Shown here in pieces: positions 1 to 6,595 of a stretch of 11,456 bases of DNA. Within the stretch, counting starts at the first letter, position 1. Each line of letters starts with the position of its first letter. The stretch covers positions 1 through 11,456 of the forward strand of contig WQXW01000026.1 of the NCBI GenBank assembly GCA_009781575.1. The letters run 5' to 3'. The stretch is from Solirubrobacterales bacterium (lineage in GTDB: Bacteria; Actinomycetota; Thermoleophilia; Solirubrobacterales; Solirubrobacteraceae). A program made the position numbers and the translations under genes. The notes beneath the pieces are model-generated. The model was not told the DNA's origin. It did not search any database and saw only the letters and a program-made list of their open reading frames with translations.

Positions 1-76
1 TCAGACAGGTATGTTCGAGGCCTCCCGTCGGCCTCCCGTCAGCCTCCCGTCAGATTCCCGCAAAATGCGCATTGTC
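1..76 (-). repeat. Dispersed intergenic repeat, copy A (cut by window edge)
   Basis: This stretch matches the reverse complement of the left halves of the repeats at 3004-3150 and 6335-6486. Shared blocks in order are GACAGGTATGTTC (CGGACAGGTGTGTTGG and CGGACAGCCGTGTTCG in the others), GAGGCC, and CAGATTCCCGCAAAATGCGC (CAGATTCCCACAAAGTGCGC in copy B). The palindromic core of the other copies would lie to the left of base 1, outside the window. It sits directly upstream of mreB and is interrupted by an 11-bp tandem array. The element family is not one I recognise. Confidence 0.6.
20..61. repeat. 11-bp tandem array, about 3.5 units
   Basis: Consecutive units GCCTCCCGTCG, GCCTCCCGTCA and GCCTCCCGTCA are followed by a diverged unit GATTCCCGCA. 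The array lies inside dispersed repeat copy A, at the point where copies B and C have only one unit-length segment. It therefore looks like a local expansion within the element. Confidence 0.75.
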
Positions 77-141
77 ATTTGCGCGGGTGCGCGCCCGCGA
101 CCCAAAACCCCCCGCCGGCGGGCTTCTGGCACCCTGTGGGG

Positions 142-1230
142 ATGCTCCTGCGCCGGGAACCCCGCCGCGCGCGCGTGCGCCTGCCGCTCCTGCACACGGT
201 GGGCGCGCGCGACATGGCGATCGACCTCGGGACCGCCAACACGCTCGTGTACGTGGACGGGCGCGGCATCGTGGTGTCGGAGCCCTCGGTGGTGGCGCTC
301 GGCGCCGCCGACAGCCAGATCCATGCCGTGGGCACCGACGCGGAGCGCATGATCGGGCGCACGCCGGCCACGATCACGGCCACGCGCCCGCTCCGCCACG
401 GCGTGATCGCGGACTTCGAGGTCACCGAGGCGATGCTGCGCCACTTCATCGGCAGCGTGCTGGAGCGCACCCGCGCGCGCCCGCGCCTGATCGTGTGTGC
501 GCCGTCGGGGATCACCGACGTCGAGGAACGCGCGCTCGAGGAGGCCTCGCTCGCCGCCGGCGCGCACCGCGTGCGCCTGATCGAGGAGCCGATCGCGGCG
601 GCGATCGGCGCGGGGCTCGAGATCGCGGAGCCCGTGGGCCACATGGTGGTCGATGTCGGTGGCGGCACGAGCGAGATGGCGGTCATCTCGATGGGCGGGA
701 TCGTGCTGTTCCGCTCGCTCCGCGTGGGCGGCTACGAGATCGACGAAGCGATCACCCGCCACCTGCGAGCCGAGCACGCGCTGGCGGTCGGCTCGCAGAC
801 CGCGGAGGCGATCAAGATCGGGATCGGATCGGCGGTGGGCCGCGAGCCGGAGGAGACCTGGGAGGTGCGCGGGCGCCACCTGGAAACCGGGCTGCCAACC
901 GAGGTGACCCTGCGCAGCGACGAGGTGCGCTCGGCGATCCAGGCTCCCCTGCGCGAGATCGTGGACGCGATCAAGGACACGCTCGAGGAAACCCCACCGG
1001 AGCTGACCGGCGACATCGCGCGCGAGGGCATCCTCCTCGCGGGCGGCGGCACGCTGCTGAGGGGGTTTCAGGAGCTCGTGGCCTCCGAGACGGGCCTGCC
1101 CGTGGTGCGGGCCAGGTCGCCGCTCACCTGTGTGGTCACCGGCTCCGGCGAGGCGCTGGCTCACTTCGATCAACTCATCCACACGCGCGGCTCGCGCAGG
1201 CGCCCACTCGAGCTCGCCGGCGTTCGTTAG
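142..1230 (+). CDS. mreB: MreB-family actin-like cell-shape protein
   Basis: MreB is a bacterial actin that polymerises under the cytoplasmic membrane and guides lateral cell-wall synthesis. The ATPase signatures are in order: phosphate-1 loop DLGTANT at about residues 28-34, phosphate-2 loop VDVGGGTSE near 170-178, the EEPIAAAIGAG helix before it, and adenosine motif LLAGGGTLLRGF near 297-308. The length from ATG 142 (362 aa) is slightly above the usual 335-350. The start is uncertain. ATG 214 would leave only three residues before DLGTANT, too short for the family. ATG 142 or GTG 136 keep a basic N-terminus (RREPRRARVR) that could bind membrane, but neither has a clear Shine-Dalgarno. No mreC, mreD, pbp2 or rodA follows; the next gene is convergent with a 21-nt gap. 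The gene therefore stands apart from a mre operon and may be an extra paralogue. Confidence 0.93.
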   Translation: MLLRREPRRARVRLPLLHTVGARDMAIDLGTANTLVYVDGRGIVVSEPSVVALGAADSQIHAVGTDAERMIGRTPATITATRPLRHGVIADFEVTEAMLRHFIGSVLERTRARPRLIVCAPSGITDVEERALEEASLAAGAHRVRLIEEPIAAAIGAGLEIAEPVGHMVVDVGGGTSEMAVISMGGIVLFRSLRVGGYEIDEAITRHLRAEHALAVGSQTAEAIKIGIGSAVGREPEETWEVRGRHLETGLPTEVTLRSDEVRSAIQAPLREIVDAIKDTLEETPPELTGDIAREGILLAGGGTLLRGFQELVASETGLPVVRARSPLTCVVTGSGEALAHFDQLIHTRGSRRRPLELAGVR

Positions 1231-1251
1231 CGGTTCACCCCGCGTCCGCGT

Positions 1252-2031
1252 TCAGCGCGCCCGGCGCGACGCTCGCGAGCGACGACCGAGCGCGGCCGGC
1301 ACATACACGAGCCACGTGGCCAGCGCCAACGCCGCGGCCACGGCGAGCGGAACGAACAGCGCGACCTTCAGAAGCAGCGCACCGGCGATGGCGCCGACGA
1401 GCATCGCCAACACGGCCGCGCTGCGGCGGATCGAACCCTTGCCGGAACCGCCCACCGGCATCGCCTCGGCGGCGAGACCGGTGAGCGTCATGGTCAGCAC
1501 CGTGGTGGTCAGATCGGGCACGCCGATACGGCGGACCACCGCGTTGCGCACGCCCATCGCAAACGCCATCAGCACGATCAGCGCGTAGCCCGCAGCGTTG
1601 CCGGGATGCACGTTTGCCGCCGCCGCCAGCACCGCCGCGACCGCGAGCAGGCCGACCTCGATCGCGAGCGCGCGCGCGAGGAGCGCCGGACGGTGCCCCC
1701 CCAGCCGCGTCATGAGCAGCCCGCCAACACCACCTCCCACCAGGAACGCGCCAAGCGAGACGAGTGGCGCGACCACCGGCAGCCCGCCGCTTTTGGCGAT
1801 GCCAAAGCCGAGCAGCGCGACGTTGCCGGTCATGTTGGCGGTGAACACGTGCCCCAGGCCGAGATAGCTGGCGGCGTCGATCAGCCCGGTGGTGAACGTG
1901 AGCACCAGCAGCGCGCGCGCGAGGGGATGGCGCACGCTGGCGGCTTCGCGCTTGAACGCCTGCTCCTCCTGCTCCTCCTGAAACCGGCCGGCCGCCGCTC
2001 CGCGGCCCGCGGCCCCGCCGATCGTGCTCAC
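1252..2031 (-). CDS. DUF1275 (YoaK-family) membrane protein
   Basis: Predicted integral membrane protein of 259 aa. The family signature is clear near the N-terminus: GLIDAASYLGLGHVFTANMT followed by GNVALLGFG, close to the motif typical of DUF1275/YoaK proteins. About six hydrophobic segments follow, ending in a basic tail (GRRSRASRRAR). Function in the family is not established. The N-terminal 40 residues are hydrophilic with a Glu/Gln cluster (FQEEQEEQAFKRE). The start is set at GTG 2031 because a strong AAAGGAG lies 7 nt upstream. The frame stays open to 2211, and an ATG at 2109 preceded by GGGAG is a weaker alternative. It is transcribed divergently from the aquaporin gene and converges on mreB. 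Confidence 0.85.
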   Translation of the reverse strand: MSTIGGAAGRGAAAGRFQEEQEEQAFKREAASVRHPLARALLVLTFTTGLIDAASYLGLGHVFTANMTGNVALLGFGIAKSGGLPVVAPLVSLGAFLVGGGVGGLLMTRLGGHRPALLARALAIEVGLLAVAAVLAAAANVHPGNAAGYALIVLMAFAMGVRNAVVRRIGVPDLTTTVLTMTLTGLAAEAMPVGGSGKGSIRRSAAVLAMLVGAIAGALLLKVALFVPLAVAAALALATWLVYVPAALGRRSRASRRAR

Positions 2032-2038
2032 AACCCTG

Positions 2039-2045
2039 CTCCTTT
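2039..2045 (-). promoter_or_regulatory. Shine-Dalgarno deciding the GTG start of the DUF1275 gene
   Basis: On the minus strand the sequence reads GAGAAAGGAG, then seven bases, then GTG AGC ACG. This near-perfect anti-16S match at good spacing favours GTG 2031 over the longer open frame. Confidence 0.8.
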
Positions 2046-2230
2046 CTCGGCCCGCCGCGCGCCCCGGGGGCTCGCGCACAACGCCGGCCGGCGATTGCGG
2101 TCGAAGCATGGTGTCACTCCCAGTGCGGGCAGGGATGGGGGAATCGGTGCCGAACCCCGCTTCGATGGCCGCCACAGGCCCACCCCCGCTGCGCTCGCAC
2201 GCGGAGCGCACGCTCTACCGGCGGTGGCTC

Positions 2231-2995
2231 ATGTTCGGCTCCATCGCGGAGTTCGAGGATCCTCGCTTCACCTACCGAAGGCTGTTCTCCGAGCTGCTGG
2301 GCACGTTCCTGCTGGTGCTGGTGGCCGCCGGGGGCGGGGTGCTGCACGCCAAGGGCGAAATCGGCCTGGCGGCCGCGACGGTGGCGCCGGGCCTGATGGT
2401 GCTCGCGATCATCCTGTTCATGGGGGCGGTGTCGGGCGCGCATCTCAACCCGGTGGTCTCGCTGGCGTTCGCGTTGCGGGGTGACTTCCCGTGGCGCCGC
2501 GTGCGGTGGTACGTGGTGGCGCAACTGATCGGAGCCACGCTGGCGTGCCTCTTTCTGCTGGGCATCTTCGGTCAGGTCGAGCACCTCGGCGCGACGCTCC
2601 CCGGACCGGGCTATCACGCGTGGCAGGCATTCCTGATGGAGATCGCCCTGACCGCGGGACTGGTGAGCGTGGTGCTCGGCACCGCGTCGACCGCGCAGAA
2701 CGTGGGCACGATCGGCGCGCTCGGCATTGGCGGGTACGTCGCGCTGGCCGGCCTGTGGGCGGCCCCGGTCAGCGGCACCTCGATGAACCCGGCGCGCTCG
2801 TTCGGGCCGGCGCTCGTGTCCGGCGATTGGCACGCGTTCTGGGCATACGTGGCGGGGCCGCTGGTGGGCGCGGCGATCGCCGTCGGCTTTGCCTGGATCC
2901 TGCGGGGCGCCGGCGGCGACGCGGCCGCGCGCGCGGCGGCGTCGGGACGACTCGAAGAGCTGCTGCCGCCGCCCGGCGATCCGATGGTGGGTTAG
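2231..2995 (+). CDS. Aquaporin / MIP-family channel, atypical pore residues
   Basis: Six-helix channel for water or small neutral solutes. From ATG 2231 it is 254 aa, normal for bacterial MIPs. The N-terminal RRLFSELLGTFLLVL helix and both half-helix motifs are present: SGAHLNPVVS (N73-P74-V75, so NPV instead of NPA) and SGTSMNPARS (N186-P187-A188, R189). Counting from these motifs against E. coli AqpZ (F43, H174, T183, R189), the selectivity filter would be P53, G174, T183 and R189. Losing the bulky Phe and the His suggests a wider, less water-specific pore; that is inference. Upstream in-frame ATGs at 2108, 2135 and 2165 would add an unhelpful polar leader and lack good ribosome sites. The roughly 200 nt before 2231 is shared with the divergent DUF1275 gene and must hold both promoters, but I see no clear -35/-10 pair. 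Confidence 0.9.
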   Translation: MFGSIAEFEDPRFTYRRLFSELLGTFLLVLVAAGGGVLHAKGEIGLAAATVAPGLMVLAIILFMGAVSGAHLNPVVSLAFALRGDFPWRRVRWYVVAQLIGATLACLFLLGIFGQVEHLGATLPGPGYHAWQAFLMEIALTAGLVSVVLGTASTAQNVGTIGALGIGGYVALAGLWAAPVSGTSMNPARSFGPALVSGDWHAFWAYVAGPLVGAAIAVGFAWILRGAGGDAAARAAASGRLEELLPPPGDPMVG

Positions 2996-3003
2996 GAAAA
3001 TGG

Positions 3004-3150
3004 AAAATGCGCACTTTGTGGGAATCTGGGCGCGGCCTCGCCAACACACCTGTCCGAGGCGCCGTTGGGGGATTCAAAAAGAGGATTCGTTCCGCGCGGA
3101 ACCAATCCAAAAAACAAAACACGCAACGGCCGCTGCTGGCGGAGCGGGCG
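3004..3150 (+). repeat. Dispersed intergenic repeat, copy B
   Basis: This fills most of the gap between the aquaporin and DUF5661 genes and aligns with 6335-6486. The shared order is: GAATCTGG-type block, GCGGCCTCG, TGTCCGAGGCGC, GTTGGGGGATT, a run of A or T, an inverted repeat at 3083-3108 centred on TTCCGCGCGGAA, an A-rich run, then CGCAACGG, CGCTGCT and GGAGCGGGCG. Its left end, GCGCACTTTGTGGGAATCT at 3010-3028, is the same motif seen at 6492-6510 and, inverted, at 52-71. Local AT content is much higher than in the surrounding genes. No coding signal is convincing in any frame. Confidence 0.8.
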
Positions 3151-3259
3151 ACAAAGCAAGATCAGAGCCCGGCCCGCCTCCGCGGGGTGCGGTCCACTGA
3201 TCGCACACTTCTGCGAGCATTCCTGCCAACTGGCGATTCGCGACGATCGGAGGCACACG

Positions 3260-3547
3260 ATGAGCAGCCGCGAGAGCTTCTCGGCCGTGGAGGCGCGAGA
3301 GGCGGGAGAGGCGATCGGGATCGACTGGGCCTCGGCGCCGTTTGATGTGGAGCAGTTCCGCATGGGCATGGACGTCGAGCTCGAGCATGGTCTGCACGAC
3401 AGCGCGACAAACGTGACCGGCGACGACCCGATCGTGACCGCCAAGATCGCGCTGGCGCACCTCAACGAGTTCCCCGACTACTACACGCGTCTGGAGCGCA
3501 TGGAGGCCGAGGCCGAGCACGCGCACGAGCACGGAGGGGCCGCGTAA
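3260..3547 (+). CDS. Small DUF5661-family protein
   Basis: A 95-aa soluble acidic protein. The block FRMGMDVELEHG, then HDSATNVTGDDP, then KIALAHLNEFPDYYTRLERM resembles the conserved pattern of DUF5661, a small family of unknown function that I recall from memory. The N-terminal part (ARE AGEAIGIDW) is also family-like. A helical C-terminus ends in a His/Glu-rich tail (EAEAEHAHEHGG), which could bind metal, although that is speculation. The start at ATG 3260 has a GGAGG six bases upstream. It lies just after repeat copy B and about 100 nt before the glycosidase-like gene. It is probably a stand-alone gene, as nothing around it suggests a pathway. Confidence 0.85.
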   Translation: MSSRESFSAVEAREAGEAIGIDWASAPFDVEQFRMGMDVELEHGLHDSATNVTGDDPIVTAKIALAHLNEFPDYYTRLERMEAEAEHAHEHGGAA

Positions 3548-3646
3548 AGACGCACCGCGGCGATCCCGGCGCCGGCACGCGGGCCCGTGTGAAGACTCTC
3601 ACGGCGTCGATAGCTGCTTCTTATCGAGCTCGCCCAACCTGCTCGC

Positions 3647-4723
3647 GTGGCGCCGGCGGCCAGGCACATCTCGACGGTCATTCTCTCGCTCGCCGCGCTC
3701 GCCGGCGCGGGGTGTGGCGCGGCGTCGGGCCCCGCCACATCGGGCTCGGCGCAGGCCGTCCACGGCGCCCCGGGAGCGGCGCGCGCCGGAGCGGCGCGCG
3801 GCCAGAGATCGACCACGCCCGCGTCGAGCGCCGCCGCGTCGACGAGCACGACCACCGCGAGTGCGCCGACCTCAACCGCGACCACCGCGAGCGCGACCGC
3901 GAGCGTAACCGCCGCGAGCGCCGCGCCGAGCCCTCCGCGGGTGAGCGCGCCGGGGCGACTCGGGGCCGGCTGGAGCACCGCCGCGAGCGTGGGCGGTGAC
4001 GCCGTGGCGTGGGCCGCGCAGCGCGGCGGGGTGACGCTCATGCGCTTCGACCAGCGTGTCCTGCACCTCGTGCTCCACGCGGGGACGGCCGAACCGGTGG
4101 GGGTCGGGTGCCCGCACGGATGCGACATCGCGGCCGCCGAACGCCGGCGGGTGGTGGCGGGCTTCAACGGCGGCTTCAAGCTGAGCCTCGGAGCGGGAGT
4201 GGGCTTCATGGACGGCGGCCGCGTTGCGGTGCCCCTGTCGAGCGGGCTCGCCTCGATCGTGACCTACCGCGACGGCGCCACCCAGATCGGGGCGTGGCGC
4301 GAAGGCGTTCCGGTGCGCGGTCACGGCGGCGTGTCGTCGGTGCTCCAGAATCTGCACCCGCTGATCGCGGGCGGCCGGCGGGCGCCCACGCTCGAAAGCT
4401 GCGCGATCGAATGCTGGGGCGCCACGCTCGGCGGGGGGGTGGTCGTGGCGCGCTCCGCGCTCGGAACCACCGGCAACGGGCAGCTCGTGTGGGCCGGCGG
4501 CGAGAGCCTCTCGCCGAGCGCGATCGCGGGCGCGCTGCGCGGCGCCGGCGCGCGGGACGCGGTCGAGCTCGACATCAACCCGGAGTGGGTGGCGGGATAC
4601 CTCTACGAACGCCACCCCGGCGGGCTCACCGCCGCGCCGATGGTGCCCGGCCAGCCCGGCATCCCCGGGCAGTTGCTGAGCCCCGACAGCCGCGACTTCT
4701 TCACGGTGGCAGCAGCCCGCTGA
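3647..4723 (+). CDS. Exported phosphodiester glycosidase-like (NAGPA/DUF2233) lipoprotein
   Basis: Members of this family hydrolyse sugar phosphodiesters (animal uncovering enzyme, NAGPA) or are linked to bacterial exopolysaccharide and cell-wall polymers. The 358-aa protein has a signal peptide at residues 1-23 (VILSLAALAGAGC; Cys23 with a slightly off lipobox). A low-complexity Ala/Ser/Thr linker runs to about 98, and the catalytic domain covers about 105-358. Family hallmarks are VVAGFNGGFKLS (169-180) and AVELDINPEW (305-314). Two close cysteine pairs, C155/C159 and C252/C256, could form disulfides outside the cell. The start is GTG 3647, the only common start codon after the in-frame stop at 3611-3613; its ribosome site is weak. 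The hydrolase gene follows after 40 nt, so the two may be co-transcribed. The natural substrate cannot be read from the sequence. Confidence 0.83.
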   Translation: MAPAARHISTVILSLAALAGAGCGAASGPATSGSAQAVHGAPGAARAGAARGQRSTTPASSAAASTSTTTASAPTSTATTASATASVTAASAAPSPPRVSAPGRLGAGWSTAASVGGDAVAWAAQRGGVTLMRFDQRVLHLVLHAGTAEPVGVGCPHGCDIAAAERRRVVAGFNGGFKLSLGAGVGFMDGGRVAVPLSSGLASIVTYRDGATQIGAWREGVPVRGHGGVSSVLQNLHPLIAGGRRAPTLESCAIECWGATLGGGVVVARSALGTTGNGQLVWAGGESLSPSAIAGALRGAGARDAVELDINPEWVAGYLYERHPGGLTAAPMVPGQPGIPGQLLSPDSRDFFTVAAAR

Positions 4724-4763
4724 AGGCCCCCGCGCGCCGCGCCACTCTAACCTCACCGGGGCC

Positions 4764-5957
4764 ATGTCGACCGGCTCCCGCCTCCCCCCCGCCCCGCGCG
4801 ACGATCCCGACGATCCCGGCGATGCGGCCCGGCGCGAGCGAGCCCGGCGCGAGCGGGCGCGGCGTGAGGCGCGGCGTGAGCGAGCTCGGCGCAGGCGCGT
4901 GGCCACGGGCCGGCGCGAGCGCCGGCGCAGGCTCGCGGCGGCCCTGACGGTGCTGGCCGTGCTGGTCGTGGTGATCGCCGCGACTCTCGCGCTCCTGCCC
5001 GGCAGCACCCAGCGCGAGCACGGGCACGCGGCGCGCGCGGTCTCCCGCCGGGCGCCGCCGCACGAGCCGGGGGCGTTGCGCCGGCCCACCTCCTACGCGG
5101 TGGGGATCGAGGTGCAGCGGCTGGTGGAGCCCGGCCGCACGGTCACCTACGGCGATGGTGACACCGAGCGCCGCGCGCTCGAGATGTACATCCGCTACCC
5201 CGCGGCGGGGCCGAGCGGGGCAACAGATGTGGCGGGCGCGCCGCCGGCGCGCGCCGACGGGCCCTTCCCGCTGGTCGTGTTCGGGCACGGTTACGAAGAG
5301 GCGCCGCAAACCTACAGGCTGCTCCTGCAGAGCTGGGCGCGCGCGGGCTTCGTGGTGGCGGCGCCGGCGTTCCCGGGCGAGGACGCCGACGCCCCGGGCG
5401 GGACCAACGAGGCGGACCTCGTCAACGAGCCCGGCGATGTGCGCGCGGTGATCTCACGCATACTCGTGGCCAGCGCGTCGGGCAGAGGCAGGCTCGCCGG
5501 GCTGGTGAACGCGTCCGAGGTGGCCGTCACCGGGCAGTCCGACGGCGGCGACAACGCGCTTGCCGTGGGCTACGGCGACCCCGACCGCGACCCTCGCGTG
5601 CAGGCTGTGATCGTGCTGTCGGGCGCCGAGGGACCGTTCCGCGAACACATCCGATTCACTCCCGGAAGCCCGCCGATGCTGGCCACGCAGGGCAGCGAGG
5701 ACCCGATCAACCACCCCTGGGAAACCACCGAATTCTTCAGAGCGGCGCGCCGGCCGAAGTACCTGCTGTCGCTCGAGGGGGCCAGCCATCTGCCGCCGTA
5801 CACCGAAGAGCAGCCCCAGCTCGAGACGGTCGAGCGAGTGACGATCACCTTCCTGTACGCCTACCTCGAGCACCGCTCGCAAGCGCTGCGCCGGCTGGCG
5901 TCGGTGGGCAACGTGTCGGGCGTGGCGACGCTCACGGCCGACGCGCCGTCGTCGTGA
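4764..5957 (+). CDS. Membrane-anchored alpha/beta hydrolase (dienelactone hydrolase / PAF-acetylhydrolase-like)
   Basis: A 397-aa serine hydrolase. Residues 1-56 are cytosolic and extremely Arg-rich (repeats of RRERA), and 57-79 form one hydrophobic helix. The catalytic domain should therefore lie outside the membrane (type II topology). The triad is visible: nucleophile Ser259 in GQSDG, probable acid Asp313 in GSEDPINH, and His342 in GASHLPP. The oxyanion turn is FGHGYEE (173-179). This pattern suits bacterial dienelactone hydrolase or chlorophyllase/PAF-acetylhydrolase-like esterases; the substrate is unknown. The ATG start at 4764 has only a weak GGGG upstream. Its partner upstream is the exported glycosidase-like protein, so both may act on cell-envelope or external polymers; that is inference. 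The stop codon directly abuts the broken gene on the opposite strand. Confidence 0.87.
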   Translation: MSTGSRLPPAPRDDPDDPGDAARRERARRERARREARRERARRRRVATGRRERRRRLAAALTVLAVLVVVIAATLALLPGSTQREHGHAARAVSRRAPPHEPGALRRPTSYAVGIEVQRLVEPGRTVTYGDGDTERRALEMYIRYPAAGPSGATDVAGAPPARADGPFPLVVFGHGYEEAPQTYRLLLQSWARAGFVVAAPAFPGEDADAPGGTNEADLVNEPGDVRAVISRILVASASGRGRLAGLVNASEVAVTGQSDGGDNALAVGYGDPDRDPRVQAVIVLSGAEGPFREHIRFTPGSPPMLATQGSEDPINHPWETTEFFRAARRPKYLLSLEGASHLPPYTEEQPQLETVERVTITFLYAYLEHRSQALRRLASVGNVSGVATLTADAPSS

Positions 5958-6248
5958 TCGGCACGAGCGGTCCAGGAACACCCGGTCGTTGGCAATCAGG
6001 TGCAGGTCGAGGTGCACCGACGCGCCGTGGATCTCCCTGGCGTATATGGCCTGGGCGACCGCCACCACGTGGGCGAGGCGACGTTGGGGCGCTTCGCTCG
6101 TCCCAGCCAGCGCGGGGTCGGCGGGGACGCGCGCGAGCGTCGAGTTGGCCCGGTGCGTGGTGGGGCCGTTCGCGGTGGAGCCCGCCCCGCAGGCGGACAG
6201 GAGCGCGGCGGGCAGCGCGGCGATGAGCGCAATCCGCTTTCCCCGCAT
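5958..6248 (-). pseudogene. 5' remnant of a lipoprotein gene (sensor-like extracellular domain start)
   Basis: On the minus strand ATG 6248 opens a classic lipoprotein signal: basic MRGKR, hydrophobic IALIAALPAALL, and lipobox LSAC with Cys20. A Ser/Thr linker follows, then a plausible helix (RRLAHVVAVAQAIYAREIHG and ASVHLDLHLIANDRVFLD) that resembles the first helix of Cache-like extracellular domains. Sensible sequence stops near 5968. The frame then runs antisense through the hydrolase gene with Arg-rich shadow sequence (RSCRSRRRRVG). I read it as a gene that lost its 3' part when the hydrolase region was joined to it. A genuine long overlap of the two genes is less likely. The ribosome site is poor: the nearest GGAGG is about 24 nt away. 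Confidence 0.55.
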
Positions 6249-6334
6249 CACGGGCTCAATCTTGCCCGATCCTCCAAGGGGCGATTCCGCGGAACGTGAG
6301 GATCCGCTCCTCGCAAGAGCGGTCCGTCCTTCGC

Positions 6335-6486
6335 GGCAATCTGAAATCTGGCGGGGCCTCGAACACGGCTGTCCGAGGCGCAGTTGGGGGATTTTTTTTG
6401 AGGATTCGTTCCGCGCGGAACCAATCCTCAAAACAAAAAACGCAACGGACGCTGCTCGACCGGCACCGGCGCCGCCGGAGCGGGCG
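6335..6486 (+). repeat. Dispersed intergenic repeat, copy C
   Basis: This copy is collinear with copy B over about 150 nt: CAATCTGAAATCTGG, GGGGCCTCG, TGTCCGAGGCGC, GTTGGGGGATT, the palindromic core, an A-rich run, CGCAACGGACGCTGCT and GGAGCGGGCG. Relative to copy B it has a short insertion of about 17 nt between CGCTGCT and GGAGCGGGCG. It lies upstream of both the broken lipoprotein gene (minus strand) and vapB (plus strand). The remaining non-coding bases from 6249 to 6334 hold a short hairpin (CCGCTC/GAGCGG, 6304-6322) and TTCCGCGGAA at 6285-6294, which resembles the repeat's core. Confidence 0.8.
6396..6433. repeat. 38-nt palindrome in repeat core
   Basis: Perfectly symmetric around CCGCGCGG except for one C:C mismatch. 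The left arm TTTTGAGGATTCGTTCC pairs with the right arm GGAACCAATCCTCAAAA. A run of eight T precedes it and an A-rich run follows. The copy B equivalent (3083-3108) keeps only the inner 26 nt, with the same mismatch. Because the U run is upstream and A follows on either strand, it is not a standard intrinsic terminator. Confidence 0.85.
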
Positions 6487-6491
6487 CCCGC

Positions 6492-6510
6492 GCGCATTTT
6501 GCGGGAATCT
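6492..6510 (+). repeat. Lone repeat end motif
   Basis: GCGCATTTTGCGGGAATCT matches the left end of copy B (GCGCACTTTGTGGGAATCT, 3010-3028) and the inverted end in copy A (52-71). It lies just beyond copy C rather than at its left end, so it may be the start of a further, truncated copy or a rearranged end. Confidence 0.65.
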
Positions 6511-6583
6511 CGAGAAAGCCGCTCCAGCAAGCGGAATCGTCGCCCCTCCACATAGAACGCCCCGCCTGCCCGCCGAGCGAGGC

Positions 6584-6589
6584 TATGCT
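6584..6589 (+). promoter_or_regulatory. Candidate -10 box for leaderless vapBC transcript
   Basis: TATGCT lies six bases before the GTG start of the antitoxin gene at 6596, so transcription would begin at or next to the start codon. There is no well-placed Shine-Dalgarno; the closest GAGG is 13 nt away. TANNNT boxes at this distance are typical of leaderless actinobacterial genes. No convincing -35 is seen. Confidence 0.5.
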
Positions 6590-6595
6590 GTATGC

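Noticed and set aside
20..61. CRISPR-like array
   Set aside because: Units are 11 bp and directly adjacent with no spacers, and no cas genes are nearby.
104..125. Minus-strand terminator at the CCCGCCGGCGGG palindrome followed by G and T runs
   Set aside because: The palindrome has no loop, the T run is only four bases after extra G residues, and no minus-strand gene ends there within the window.
72..1484. Long plus-strand open frame over mreB, and the 393-codon minus-strand frame from 1182
   Set aside because: Both are shadows of mreB: Arg/Gly/Pro-rich translations without any recognisable motif, whereas the mreB frame carries all actin-family signatures.
3065..3259. N-terminal extension of the DUF5661 protein into repeat copy B
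   Set aside because: The repeat is non-coding elsewhere, and ATG 3260 has an ideal GGAGG with conserved sequence starting after it.
6396..6433. Intrinsic transcription terminator
   Set aside because: On both strands the T run precedes the stem and A follows it, opposite to what an intrinsic terminator needs.
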